From: Candidatus Poribacteria bacterium
Lineage (GTDB): Bacteria; Poribacteria; WGA-4E; WGA-3G
Reading direction: 5' to 3'
Assembly: GCA_958295815.1 (NCBI GenBank)
Contig: OY282374.1
Span: forward strand, 3,318,856 to 3,382,855
Length of the DNA stretch: 64,000 nt
The position numbers were made by a program, and so were the translations under genes. Shown here piece after piece: positions 54,373 to 63,898 of this stretch (its first letter is position 1; the number at the start of each line of letters is the position of its first letter). The notes below the pieces were generated by a model that did not search any database, was not told the origin of the DNA, and saw nothing but the letters and a program-made list of their open reading frames with translations.

Positions 54373-55563
54373 TCAATTGTCCGTTAAAGCATCAATACCG
54401 GGTAGCGGTTTCCCTTCTAAGAATTCCAATGAGGCACCACCACCTGTTGAGATATGCGTCATCCGCTCGGCAACACCTGCTTGCTGTATCGCTGCAACGC
54501 AGTCACCACCACCGATGATGCTCACTGATTCCGAGTCGGCAATCTGTTTTGCCACCGCAATTGTGCCTTGTGCGAACTTCTCAAATTCATATACACCTAA
54601 GGGACCGTTCCACACCACTGTTTTCGCCGCTGCGATCTGTTCACCAAATGCAGACACCGTTTCAGTCCCGATGTCTAATCCCTGCCATCCATTCGGGATC
54701 GACCTGCCGTCAATAATCTTAGATTCAGTCTCAGGATCAAAGTCTTGTCCCACAATGTGGTCTATCGGTAATAAGACAGACTCTGAAAATCCTTCACTTT
54801 CAACTAACGATTTTGCAACGTCAAGTTTTTCGGTTTCGACAATTGAGTTACCAATACTAAGTCCCATCGCTGACAGAAATGTATATGCCATGCCGCCGCC
54901 GATAAGGAGTTTATCAACCTTTCCAATCAGATTCTCAATCAGTGTGATTTTGTCGGATATTTTCGCGCCACCGAGAATAGCGACATAAGGACGTCCAGGA
55001 GCTTCAAGCGTGGTACTGAGATAGTAAATTTCACGTGCCATCAGAAATCCAGAAACGCACGGATTCAGATAGTGCGTCACGCCTTCCGTTGAGGCGTGTG
55101 CGCGGTGGGCAGTGCCGAATGCATCGTTAACATAAACATCCGCAAGCGATGCGAGTTCCTTTGCAAATCCTGGATCGTTTTCGGTTTCTTCAGCGTAGAA
55201 GCGGACGTTCTCAAGGAGCAACACCTCGCCATTGCGCATTGAGGCAACGGCATCCCGCACCGATTTGCCGATACAGGCATTGACATGTGCAACGCGCGTG
55301 CCGAGTTTTTGACTGAGTGCCACGGCGATCGGTTCAGTTGTGAGCGTTTTCCGGTCGGTGGCTGGACCCACCTCTGGTCTGCCTAAGTGTGTAACCAGAA
55401 TGATCTTGGCATCGGCGTTGATGAGTGCCAGAAGGGTCGGCAAAGCACCAGTAATACGGGTTTCATCTGTGATTTTTCCGTCCTTCATTGGGACGTTAAA
55501 GTCCACCCGCACGAGAACGCGTTTTCCTGTAACGTCTATATCCTTTAATTCAAGTTTTGCCAC
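54373..55563 (-). CDS. pgk: phosphoglycerate kinase
   Basis: Glycolytic transfer of phosphate from 1,3-bisphosphoglycerate to ADP. The start has RVLVRVDFNVPMKDG, followed by LVTHLGRPEVG, NVRFYAEET (substrate arginine), DAFGTAHRAHAST, AILGGAKISDKI and the nucleotide loop IIGGGDCVAAIQQAG with the final STGGGASLEFLEGKPLPGI. 396 residues, standard. It is placed between sucC and proS on the minus strand with no gapA partner. Confidence 0.96.
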   Translation of the reverse strand: MAKLELKDIDVTGKRVLVRVDFNVPMKDGKITDETRITGALPTLLALINADAKIILVTHLGRPEVGPATDRKTLTTEPIAVALSQKLGTRVAHVNACIGKSVRDAVASMRNGEVLLLENVRFYAEETENDPGFAKELASLADVYVNDAFGTAHRAHASTEGVTHYLNPCVSGFLMAREIYYLSTTLEAPGRPYVAILGGAKISDKITLIENLIGKVDKLLIGGGMAYTFLSAMGLSIGNSIVETEKLDVAKSLVESEGFSESVLLPIDHIVGQDFDPETESKIIDGRSIPNGWQGLDIGTETVSAFGEQIAAAKTVVWNGPLGVYEFEKFAQGTIAVAKQIADSESVSIIGGGDCVAAIQQAGVAERMTHISTGGGASLEFLEGKPLPGIDALTDN

Positions 55564-55627
55564 GTCTTAGTTCTCCCGAAGCCTGGATCTGCTGCAAATT
55601 TTACCTTACACGGTCAAGATATGATTT

Positions 55628-56812
55628 TTACGCGGAATTCGCCGCCGTTACTGCGAGTTGTGCCGCTTCAGAGAGTCCCTCTGCTTGCTGAACGTTCAAG
55701 TCCGATTCGGCAATAATCTGTTTTCCGAGTTCCACATTTGTTCCTTCTAACCGAACTACGAGCGGAACGTTGAGTTCAACCTGTTTTGCTGCCTCGACGA
55801 TACCGTTCGCGATTGTGTCGCATTTCATGATGCCGCCAAAGATATTAACAAGAACAGCCTTCACATTTTCGTCTGCGAGTATAAGACGGAAGGCATGCGC
55901 GACTGCCTCTACGGACGCTCCGCCGCCGACATCAAGAAAGTTCGCCGGTTCTCCGCCGTTCTGTTTGATGATATCCATCGTTGCCATGGCAAGTCCGGCA
56001 CCGTTTACCATACAGCCTATGTCGCCATCAAGACGGATGTAACTCAAACCAGATTCACTCGCTTCCAATTCACTCGGATCTTCTTCATGTGGATCACGCA
56101 TGGCAGAGAGGTCGGGGTGTCGCCAGAGCGAGTTGTCGTCAAGATTAACCTTGGAGTCGAGAGCGACGATATCCAGTCCGTCATCTGTTGTTATAATTGC
56201 CAACGGATTGATCTCTACGAGTGAGCAATCACACGCTGTGAAAGCGTTGTAAAGTGCTAAGATCAGTTCTACAGCTTTAGGAATAACAGGTCGATAAGTC
56301 GGGTCAGTGATCAGTTTGTATGCGAACTCCCGCGCTTGAAACTCTGTTAACCCGAAGGCAGAATGAACTTGCGTTCTGATAATTTTTTCGGGGGTTTTTG
56401 CCGCAACTTCCTCAATATTAACGCCACCTTCTTCGCTCCCGATAAGAGTGAGTTGTGAACTTTCACGATCAAGGAGTATAGCAAAATAAAATTCTTTTTT
56501 TATCTCTGCGGCTTCGGCGATAAGCACTTTGCGGACGAGTTTGCCTTCGGGACCCGTCTGTGGTGTGACGAGTTGCATTCCGAGGATCGCTTCTGCGATT
56601 TGTTTTACTTCAGCAGGAGAGTTTGCGAGTTTGACACCGCCTCCCTTTCCGCGTCCACCAGCGTGGATTTGTGCTTTGATAACATATGTCGGGCAATTAA
56701 GCTCTTGCGCGATGCTTTCCGCTTCCTCTGGTGTTTCAGCCACCTTGCCTGGTAGCGTATTGACACCATGAGATTCTAAGATGAGTCTGGCTTGATATTC
56801 ATGGATATTCAT
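55628..56812 (-). CDS. sucC: succinyl-CoA ligase, beta subunit
   Basis: ATP-grasp subunit of succinyl-CoA synthetase. The N-terminus [16 protein letters not shown], nucleotide-binding [25 protein letters not shown] with the metal aspartate later in [11 protein letters not shown], and the C-terminal [13 protein letters not shown] and [11 protein letters not shown] are diagnostic. 394 residues, standard. It heads the minus-strand block sucC-pgk-proS-unknown-sucD-panB and has its own promoter at 56900-56928. Confidence 0.96.
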   Translation of the reverse strand: MNIHEYQARLILESHGVNTLPGKVAETPEEAESIAQELNCPTYVIKAQIHAGGRGKGGGVKLANSPAEVKQIAEAILGMQLVTPQTGPEGKLVRKVLIAEAAEIKKEFYFAILLDRESSQLTLIGSEEGGVNIEEVAAKTPEKIIRTQVHSAFGLTEFQAREFAYKLITDPTYRPVIPKAVELILALYNAFTACDCSLVEINPLAIITTDDGLDIVALDSKVNLDDNSLWRHPDLSAMRDPHEEDPSELEASESGLSYIRLDGDIGCMVNGAGLAMATMDIIKQNGGEPANFLDVGGGASVEAVAHAFRLILADENVKAVLVNIFGGIMKCDTIANGIVEAAKQVELNVPLVVRLEGTNVELGKQIIAESDLNVQQAEGLSEAAQLAVTAANSA

Positions 56813-56899
56813 TTTTTCTATGGTCTTCGGTAGAGTTCCTTTGGTATTTATAAGTGCTGGTGTATTTGGTCAGTCTGTTCAGGGCTAAATACATTAGGA

Positions 56900-56928
56900 A
56901 TTATATCATACTTGAGGCAAAATTGCAA
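56900..56928 (-). promoter_or_regulatory. promoter of the sucC block
   Basis: Minus strand: TTGCAA (56928-56923), 17 bases, TATAAT (56905-56900), about 90 bases ahead of the sucC start. Confidence 0.7.
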
Positions 56929-57031
56929 GTTTTTCAGGTTCGATAGTATCGCTGCTAAAGCATGCTTGCAAGGCGTATCAGAATTTTTTACTATCCTTTT
57001 TTTCTCCTGAGTAGTCTATATAAACAGAGAT

Positions 57032-57559
57032 ATGGTCAGTTGCCTAAACGATTTTAATTCACAAACACCTGAGGGTATGAGAATTATCCTGTGTTGCAAC
57101 AAATGTTGTCTCGTTGAATGGGAGGAACTAACAGAGATGAGACGTATCGTGAGAACCGTTCAGTTTTGGCAGAAATTTGTAAAGATTTTTGGATTACATT
57201 GGCAATACCACTGGTCCTGTCACCACCCTGAAACCAGTCAAAGAGTCCGGGCGATGCAGAAAATAGAATGCCTTCGAGATAAAGCTCGTTTTCGCGTTAA
57301 AGGAGGATTTCGCCTTGAAGGAAGTGATGATGTCCTTCGTGAACTACTTGTCTTCAGTCCAAAGGAGAATGGACACGACAAAGATTTTTTCTTTCTTATC
57401 GATGATGCGACCAATACCTATGCAGGTATACCAACAGACTGGCAGTTGATTGACTCGGACGGTCCTGAAGACCATGGTGATGTTATCGGCTTTTTGGATG
57501 GTAGACGCTATCTGTTTGAGGGTGGGTCTGGGAAGTTAGTCGCCGTGGCAGAAGAATAA
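57032..57559 (+). CDS. hypothetical protein
   Basis: I do not recognise this protein. The open frame is 175 residues from ATG 57032, but a better start is ATG 57137 (140 residues, MRRIVRTVQFW), which has GGAGG 11 bases ahead. The C-terminal half is acidic and beta-rich with H-D-K-D-F-F-F-L-I-D-D and P-T-D-W-Q-L-I-D-S-D-G-P. It has no signal peptide or membrane helix. It stands alone between the sucC promoter region and a 565-base gap. Confidence 0.55.
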   Translation: MVSCLNDFNSQTPEGMRIILCCNKCCLVEWEELTEMRRIVRTVQFWQKFVKIFGLHWQYHWSCHHPETSQRVRAMQKIECLRDKARFRVKGGFRLEGSDDVLRELLVFSPKENGHDKDFFFLIDDATNTYAGIPTDWQLIDSDGPEDHGDVIGFLDGRRYLFEGGSGKLVAVAEE

Positions 57560-58124
57560 AGACCTAAAGCCCGATTGCTCAAATTTAGTGCCTATAGTGA
57601 ATTACAGAAACCCCGCCTATTCCTGTATCGAACTTACGTTACGTGAGTCGATGTAAGAACCTCTCAATTCACCGCGCTGTACAGGCTTCGCCACACTCGG
57701 CGATGCTCTAATAAAACCTTTATGCGAGAGCACTGTGCAATTTATTCAGCGTTCAATGCAATTCTTGCATATTTGTTCCATACAATGCTTGCCAGAAGAA
57801 CAGGATACAAGCAAACATCATTTTTTGTCTCTATATTTTTTTAAACAAAGAAAAATAACACTAACTTATTTTCTAAACCAAGTTACGCCTGTGGTTTCGA
57901 CCGATTAGCATGGAAATATCATGGGATTCTTATGGCTGTTTTGGGGCAAGAATTCGTTGTGTTAGAGGTGTTGGCATGAAAATTGCTAAAATTTTGTCAT
58001 AAAGGCTTTCAAACCCCTGCTCTTATGTTCTAAATTTAAGTCGAACTCACGTTACGTTATGATATAAGATTGAGGAGTCGTAATCGCAAATTGTTTTTAC
58101 CTACAGAGGTGATGAGATAAGTTT
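57560..58124 (+). other. 565-base non-coding region upstream of the ABC permeases
   Basis: No credible gene. It holds a near-identical 17-base direct repeat, TCGAACTTACGTTACGT at 57628-57644 and TCGAACTCACGTTACGT at 58041-58057, the second about 65 bases before the permease start. AT-rich stretches lie between them (57820-57870). A TATAAG box at 58063-58068 has no convincing -35 partner. Confidence 0.5.
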
Positions 58125-59663
58125 ATGTCTACCCTTTGGCTTGTTATCCAGCGAGAATTCGTCTCGAATGTGTTAACCGCCCGATTCATGATTGGATTTA
58201 TGGTGTGTCTGCTCTCAACTGCCGTTGCTGTTTTTGTCCAAGTGGATGATTACGAAAAACGTTTGGCAAGCTATAACGCTGCCGTCCGCGAAGCAGAACC
58301 GGAAACGCAGGAATGGGATCTCTATTACAACATCAGACCGCAAGCACACCGCAAACCGAATCCTTTGGGTATCTTTAACGTAGGGGCGGAGAACTTCGGC
58401 GCAAATACGGTCACCATCGAATTAGCTAAGCCTGTTTTTGAACTTACCTTCCCTATAGGAGATGAACCGGCGCAGAAACGAGGTTCAGACAACCCCTTTC
58501 TGGCAATGTTCCTGACGATTGATGTGGTTTTTATTTTCAAAATCGTGCTCAGTGCCTTAGCGATTCTATTTGCTTTCAATGCAGTTTCAGGGGAAAGGGA
58601 AGATGGCACACTCAAACTTGTGTTATCCAATGCGATACCGAGAGATATGATTGTGCTGGGAAAATACCTCGGCGGGATGTTGTCGCTGTTCCCGATTGTT
58701 TTGATAAGTTTAATCGTGGCACTGGTAATCGCTCTTTCTTCCCCTGTCACTGCTTTTGACGGAAACCACATTTCACATGTTGTGCTGATATTTGCTGTCT
58801 CGTTGTTGTACGTGTCAACATGGTATCTTTTAGGATTACTTCTGTCGATTTGGACAAAGACGCCTGCGACGACCCTAATTCTTTCGATGTTTGTTTGGGT
58901 GATGCTAACAATCGTTCATTCAAACATGGCGACGATTGTTGTGGAAAAATTTCCTCCCTATCAGTCCAAACCTGAAGCAGCGTTTGTCCAGTCCGCTGCT
59001 GATGTGTGGGATCAGTTCAGAAAAGAACGCGATACCTATGTCAAACAGAGAGGCTATGAAAGCCTGAAGGATTCAATTTCTTGGGAACTTGGTACGCGTT
59101 CAGAAAAAACCAACCGTTTTCTCACCTTTTATTCGTACGGGATTGATGGCTTATACTTAATAGAAGGTTACATTCTCAGAGATATTGACAAAGCGGATAC
59201 CTCTATCTTTCAAGAGATTTTAGGTTATCAAGAACCGCTTCGAATTGCGTATGCGGATAAAGTCGAAGAAATCCTCAATAAACCTGCGGAAGAACGAGAG
59301 AGAAATGCCAAATTCGCAGACGCGCTTTCACGTATCTCCTTTGCAGATGTGTATCACTTTGCTGTCGGGGCGATAGCAGGGACAGACCGACAGAGCTATA
59401 ACAATTTTATTCAGGACTCCAGAGCCTATAAGCGTAGAATTGTTGAATATTTAAAAGATAAAAATGCATTTACTTCTCGGACGTGGTTTTCCAACGACCA
59501 AGGTGCCGCTGATCTAACAGATTTGCCTGTTTTCCAGGACCGGCAACTCTCACTTTCCGAGAGTTTATCCCGCGCCTATATAGATATTTTCATATTATTA
59601 GCATGGAATATCGCTCTATTCATGTCGGCTTATGTGTCCTTCCTACGATATAATTTAGGTTGA
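58125..59663 (+). CDS. ABC-2 type permease, first of a pair
   Basis: 512 residues. A first helix (RFMIGFMVCLLSTAVAVFVQV) is followed by a long extracytoplasmic segment (about 45-140). Then come helices with the ABC-2 hallmark: AFNAVSGEREDGTLKLVLSN and IPRDMIVLGKYLGG (shortened motif S-G-E-R-x-x-G-T-L-K-L). A second soluble part (about 280-470) and a last helix (YIDIFILLAWNIALFMSAYV) close the protein. Such permeases export unknown substrates with a separate ATPase. AGAGGTGATG lies ahead of the start. A second permease follows after 18 bases; no ATPase gene is next to them here. Confidence 0.85.
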   Translation: MSTLWLVIQREFVSNVLTARFMIGFMVCLLSTAVAVFVQVDDYEKRLASYNAAVREAEPETQEWDLYYNIRPQAHRKPNPLGIFNVGAENFGANTVTIELAKPVFELTFPIGDEPAQKRGSDNPFLAMFLTIDVVFIFKIVLSALAILFAFNAVSGEREDGTLKLVLSNAIPRDMIVLGKYLGGMLSLFPIVLISLIVALVIALSSPVTAFDGNHISHVVLIFAVSLLYVSTWYLLGLLLSIWTKTPATTLILSMFVWVMLTIVHSNMATIVVEKFPPYQSKPEAAFVQSAADVWDQFRKERDTYVKQRGYESLKDSISWELGTRSEKTNRFLTFYSYGIDGLYLIEGYILRDIDKADTSIFQEILGYQEPLRIAYADKVEEILNKPAEERERNAKFADALSRISFADVYHFAVGAIAGTDRQSYNNFIQDSRAYKRRIVEYLKDKNAFTSRTWFSNDQGAADLTDLPVFQDRQLSLSESLSRAYIDIFILLAWNIALFMSAYVSFLRYNLG

Positions 59664-59681
59664 GAAAAGGAGTCGAGACAG

Positions 59682-61142
59682 ATGATTTGGCAGATAGCAT
59701 TCAAAGAGATATACCACAATCTCACTACGCTGCGATTCGCTTTGATATTAATTGTACTGCCTGTCTTGTTTGTGGCGAACTCGTTCATATACAGTTTCGG
59801 TGGTTACGGTTATACCGCGCAGGTTGATACCTATAACCAACAAGTTACACAAAATAGGAATCACATCGGAGATTACGCGAATAAGGGGTTGGCGGAGTTG
59901 GCACTGGTAGGACCTGGGGAGATTCCAAAGCTTCCGAATCCATTGACCTTCTGTGCAGATGGTGCGGATAAATTGATACCACGTTCTGTCAAAATGCAGA
60001 ATGTCGGAATGCTCGGACGCGCCGGTTATGATGAATTTGAAGGTTACCAGTGGAGACCTCCGTGGATATTAGAGTATCCATTGCAGAATAAAAGTGGTAG
60101 CGTGGTGCAACGCATTAAAGTCGATTGGGTCTTCATCGGTATTCTGATGGGTTTCTTTGCGATCTTGTTCACTTTCGATGCGATTGCCGGAGAACGGGCG
60201 CGTGGCACCTTGAGCCTGATGATGTCGAATACAGTATCGCGCGGACAGGTGTTGTTGGGGAAATATCTCGGTGCTTTTGTGACACTCATGGTGCCACTTA
60301 TCATTAGTATCCTAATAAATCTACTCATCATCCATTTATCCGGGAATATTCCTTTTGCGCCTGAACATTGGCTACGTATTTTGGGTATGGTGGGGTTATT
60401 TGCATTGCTCGTTTCCATTTTTACCTTTCTCGGGCTTTTTTTCTCCAGTCGAGTCTCAAACGCCATTACAAGCTTAGTATGGCTCTTGCTCACTTGGGTT
60501 TTCTTGGCGTTTGTTTTTCCGAGTCTACTCGGGACTTTTGTCGGCAATCTGAATCCGATTCCATCCGTTGATGAAGTTTTGAGGCAGCAATATGCACAAT
60601 TAGGACAGTTGTATGATGAATACCGTCCTTTTGATGGGTCCGGAGATATTCCCTCTAAGTTAAGCAAAGCAGCATCTGCCGAAGATCCGGAAGCGACGCG
60701 TCTCTGGGCAGCCTTCTTCACCAAAGAAGTAGAGACAAAAACCCGGTTCGCTGATGGGCATATCGACCAGCAATTTAGGCAGGTGCTGCTCGCACGCGAT
60801 CTAACCCAAATCTCCCCGATAGCGACTTTCCAATATGCCATGGAAGGACTTGCGAATACAGGTATCGTCGGTTATATGAATTTTGTCAAACAGGCGCGCC
60901 GTTATCGTCAAACGTTCATTGACTTCATTAAAACAGAAGATCAAGGAGATTCGGAAAGCCTACATATCTATCCTGTCAAAGAAGGATTATCTCAGAGTCC
61001 CGTGGATCCGGACGCTGTGCCTGTTTTTGGAGAGCAGATCTCTTACTGGAGCGTGTTAACTCAAGTCATGTTTCTGGTGCTGTTTAATCTGCTATTCTTT
61101 ATTATCGCACAGATTTCTTTTCTGAAAAGCGATTTGAAGTAG
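59682..61142 (+). CDS. ABC-2 type permease, second of a pair
   Basis: 486 residues with the same architecture as its neighbour: first helix (LRFALILIVLPVLFVANSFIY), outer segment (45-150), the ABC-2 motif FDAIAGERARGTLSLMMSN and SRGQVLLGKYLGAFVTL, four membrane spans, a soluble region (about 300-440) and a last helix (WSVLTQVMFLVLFNLLFFIIAQI). The two proteins look like ancient duplicates that form a heterodimer. AAAAGGAG lies ahead of the start. The ATPase must be encoded elsewhere. The gene ends a transcription unit; folK faces it from the other strand. Confidence 0.85.
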   Translation: MIWQIAFKEIYHNLTTLRFALILIVLPVLFVANSFIYSFGGYGYTAQVDTYNQQVTQNRNHIGDYANKGLAELALVGPGEIPKLPNPLTFCADGADKLIPRSVKMQNVGMLGRAGYDEFEGYQWRPPWILEYPLQNKSGSVVQRIKVDWVFIGILMGFFAILFTFDAIAGERARGTLSLMMSNTVSRGQVLLGKYLGAFVTLMVPLIISILINLLIIHLSGNIPFAPEHWLRILGMVGLFALLVSIFTFLGLFFSSRVSNAITSLVWLLLTWVFLAFVFPSLLGTFVGNLNPIPSVDEVLRQQYAQLGQLYDEYRPFDGSGDIPSKLSKAASAEDPEATRLWAAFFTKEVETKTRFADGHIDQQFRQVLLARDLTQISPIATFQYAMEGLANTGIVGYMNFVKQARRYRQTFIDFIKTEDQGDSESLHIYPVKEGLSQSPVDPDAVPVFGEQISYWSVLTQVMFLVLFNLLFFIIAQISFLKSDLK

Positions 61143-61282
61143 ATATGAGAGATGTGAGGCGGGACTCTTACATTATCTGATTTGAAGCACAGTAAGAGAC
61201 TTTCTGATCTATCGACCAAACACAAGAATGGCACCGATACATAAGATGTTGTTTTCGCTAAAATTTTACGGATGGTTTGACC

Positions 61283-61813
61283 TTAGTAGGAATATAAAAC
61301 ACATTCTTCTTTTTTCAGAACAGACTTATCATCCTCAAGACGTTCAAGCAAGGTCTGAATAGTCTTCTGAAAAACAGGGTGTACAACATCTGGCGCGATC
61401 TCTGCTAACGGAGCCAGCACGAAACGACGGAGATGCATTTCTGGATGCGGTACCACAAGCTTCTCAGTCTGCAGACACAGATCTCCATAGATTAATAAGT
61501 CCAAGTCGATTTCTCTTGGACCCCAGCGGATACGGTGTTGTCTGCCAACAGTGGTTTCGATGTTTTTTAAGGTGTGTAACAGGGAGAGAGGAGAAAGAGA
61601 GGTTTGGATCGCAGCAGCACCATTCAGGAATTGGGCTTGTGCTTCGTACCCTACAGGGTCGGTTTTGTAAATGGAGGAAATCTTTTGCAAAGTGATTTCC
61701 TCCATTTTTGATAAGATATGGATGGCGTTCTGGATATGCTTTAGTCGGTCGCCGATGTTGCTTCCGAAGCCGATGTAGGCTGCGTGCATGGAGTCTGTAG
61801 TTGGGGACAACAT
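61283..61813 (-). CDS. folK: 6-hydroxymethyl-dihydropterin pyrophosphokinase
   Basis: Transfers pyrophosphate to the pterin in folate synthesis. [11 protein letters not shown] is the conserved start, [14 protein letters not shown] and the catalytic-loop [14 protein letters not shown] follow, then [19 protein letters not shown]. The frame begins at ATG 61813 with GAGG ahead; ATG 61789 ([11 protein letters not shown]) is closer to the family start. With either start it is 168-176 residues, normal. It lies 37 bases behind hicB on the same strand. Confidence 0.93.
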   Translation of the reverse strand: MLSPTTDSMHAAYIGFGSNIGDRLKHIQNAIHILSKMEEITLQKISSIYKTDPVGYEAQAQFLNGAAAIQTSLSPLSLLHTLKNIETTVGRQHRIRWGPREIDLDLLIYGDLCLQTEKLVVPHPEMHLRRFVLAPLAEIAPDVVHPVFQKTIQTLLERLEDDKSVLKKEECVLYSY

Positions 61814-61850
61814 GACTAAACCTCGGCGATGCGTGAGGACCGCAAACTGG

Positions 61851-62087
61851 TTAGGCGGTCATTAAAAGTTCCTCAAGATTCCTACCGATAGTTGGATGTG
61901 GAAGAGGTCTGTTTTTTTTCTGAGCGTGCTCTAACAACTCGTCAACAATTTCACACAACTGCCGATAAACTTCAACTTCGTCGTCGCCGTGACAACAAGG
62001 TCCAATGATTCCCGGACAATACCCAATGAAACATTCGTCTTCGTCTGACCATTCGACAATCTTGATGTATTTCGCACTCTCAATCAT
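61851..62087 (-). CDS. hicB: HicB-type antitoxin
   Basis: 78 residues with the degenerate RNase-H-like HicB fold: [44 protein letters not shown]. The C-terminal DNA-binding helix-turn-helix of larger HicB proteins is absent, so self-regulation would need another factor. It overlaps the hicA stop by four bases (ATGA), the usual coupling. It should neutralise the mRNA interferase HicA. Confidence 0.88.
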   Translation of the reverse strand: MIESAKYIKIVEWSDEDECFIGYCPGIIGPCCHGDDEVEVYRQLCEIVDELLEHAQKKNRPLPHPTIGRNLEELLMTA

Positions 62088-62278
62088 CTTTGAGATTCCT
62101 CAATTTTTAGTCTAACTTGCTTTTCTTGGTACGGTTTAGCATCATCACCAAGATTTCCAGAGATGACAACTATTGGGCCTTTCGGATGTTCATAAGTTCT
62201 GTGACTTCCTTTTCCACCTCTGTTGATAAAACCTGATTTTCTCAAATCTGCAATAAGTTGGCGTATTTTTCTTGGCAT
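62084..62278 (-). CDS. hicA: HicA-type mRNA interferase toxin
   Basis: 64 residues with a double-stranded RNA-binding-like fold: KIRQLIADLRKSGFINRGGKGSH and TYEHPKGPIVVISGN (key catalytic histidine in GKGSHRTYEH). The toxin-first order with a coupled hicB is typical. The gene lies 35 bases behind fabF on the minus strand and may be read through from it. No frameshift or missing residue, so it is probably active. Confidence 0.9.
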   Translation of the reverse strand: MPRKIRQLIADLRKSGFINRGGKGSHRTYEHPKGPIVVISGNLGDDAKPYQEKQVRLKIEESQR

Positions 62279-62313
62279 AAAACTTACTGATACCGAAAAT
62301 TTACAATGTCATA

Positions 62314-63552
62314 CTAACCTGAGAATTTTCGGATGGCGATAGAAGTATTGTGCCCACCGAAACCAAACGCGTTAGAGAGTGCAACCTCAATCTTCGCATC
62401 TCGACTTTCATTCGGGACATAGTCCAAGTCGCAGTCTTCGTCTGGCATGTCGTAGTTAATCGTTGGTGGCAGATAACCCTTTTCCATCGCACCTAAACAA
62501 GCAATCAGTTCTACGGCTCCGGCTGCACCGAGCAGATGACCGATCATGGATTTAGTGGAACTGACTGGGATTTTGTACGCATGTTCACCGAAAAGAGTTT
62601 TAATGGCGTTAGTTTCCGCGACATCACCGACCGGGGTGGAAGTGCCATGTGCATTGATATAATCGATATCATCTAACGGCAATCCTGCATCTCGGAGTGC
62701 GAATTCCATCGCTTTCGTCGCACCCTCACCGTTTTCAGGTGGGCTTACCATGTCGTGCGCATCTGAAGTCATTCCATAGCCGATTATTTCTGCATAAATA
62801 TGAGCACCGCGCTTTTTGGCGTGTGATAGTGATTCGAGGATGAGGACACCTGACCCGTCCCCCATCACAAAGCCGTCTCTGTCCTTCGTGAAAGGACGCG
62901 AGGCGCGTTCAGGTTCATGATTACGTGCCGACATCGCACGCATTGAGCAGAAACCAGCGAAAGCCAGTGGTGTAATTGCCGATTCCGTACCACCCGTAAA
63001 CATCACATCTGCCTCACCGCGTTGAATGATACGAAATGAGTCGCCAATCGAATGGTTCGCACTCGCACATGCAGTGACGGATGTAGAATTAGGACCTTTG
63101 AGGCTAAAATGAATTGAGATCTGCCCCGCCGCCATGTTAATAATCATGTACGGCACAAGAAATGGACTAACGCGTTTAACGCCCTTTTCGGCGAGAGTTT
63201 TTGCGTTATCTTCGAGCACTCCGATACCGCCGATTCCAGAACCCATTTGGACGCCGGCGCGGTAAGGGTCAACTTTCTCAAGTTCCAAGCCTGCGTCTTC
63301 GTGTGCCATGACCGCAGCAGCAAGCGCGTACTGGATGAAAAGCGGTAATCGAGATGCCGCTCGCCGATCCATGTACTGCTCAGCTTGGAAATTTTTTACC
63401 TCTCCAGCGATTTGGGTGCGGTGCTCGGAGGCATCGAAATAGGTTAAAGGTCCGATACCGTTTTTACCGATCGCAAGCGCATCCCAATATTCTTCTTTCG
63501 TGTTGCCAATCGCGTTAACGACGCCGATTCCTGTAATAACTACACGCTCCAC
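62314..63552 (-). CDS. fabF: beta-ketoacyl-ACP synthase II
   Basis: Condensing enzyme of fatty acid elongation. The nucleophile is C162 in [12 protein letters not shown]. The two histidines are in [11 protein letters not shown] (near 303) and [15 protein letters not shown] (near 338), and the C-terminus has [13 protein letters not shown]. 412 residues, standard. The length and the [10 protein letters not shown] start fit FabF rather than FabB. It follows acpP by 112 bases on the minus strand, the usual acpP-fabF order. Confidence 0.96.
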   Translation of the reverse strand: MERVVITGIGVVNAIGNTKEEYWDALAIGKNGIGPLTYFDASEHRTQIAGEVKNFQAEQYMDRRAASRLPLFIQYALAAAVMAHEDAGLELEKVDPYRAGVQMGSGIGGIGVLEDNAKTLAEKGVKRVSPFLVPYMIINMAAGQISIHFSLKGPNSTSVTACASANHSIGDSFRIIQRGEADVMFTGGTESAITPLAFAGFCSMRAMSARNHEPERASRPFTKDRDGFVMGDGSGVLILESLSHAKKRGAHIYAEIIGYGMTSDAHDMVSPPENGEGATKAMEFALRDAGLPLDDIDYINAHGTSTPVGDVAETNAIKTLFGEHAYKIPVSSTKSMIGHLLGAAGAVELIACLGAMEKGYLPPTINYDMPDEDCDLDYVPNESRDAKIEVALSNAFGFGGHNTSIAIRKFSG

Positions 63553-63664
63553 GAGACCGATCCTTTTTGTTCAGGTTGCAGGCGCACTCGGAAAAGCAAC
63601 CAAGTGCACGCTAAGAAGGGCTATAGTCTTTTGTTACACGCCCTCCAGTGATATATCGTATTAC

Positions 63665-63898
63665 CTATACGTTCTCGTCTAAGTAATTCAAGGCATCTTG
63701 GACAGTCTGAATTTTCTCCGCATCACTGTCTGGAATTTCTAGGTCGAATTCCTCTTCAAGTGCCATGACCAGCTCAACAGTATCGAGTGAGTCAGCACCC
63801 AGATCTTCCATAAAAGAGGCATCCGGGGTCACGTTATGTTCATCAACACCGAGTTGTTTCGAGATAATTTCAATGAGGCGTTCTTGATTTGTTGCCAT
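63665..63898 (-). CDS. acpP: acyl carrier protein
   Basis: 77 residues, acidic and helical. The phosphopantetheine serine is S37 in [19 protein letters not shown], the canonical DSL motif. It carries growing fatty acyl chains for FabF, encoded directly downstream. GGAGATTAGGA lies ahead of the ATG. The rest of the fab cluster probably continues beyond the window end. Confidence 0.97.
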   Translation of the reverse strand: MATNQERLIEIISKQLGVDEHNVTPDASFMEDLGADSLDTVELVMALEEEFDLEIPDSDAEKIQTVQDALNYLDENV

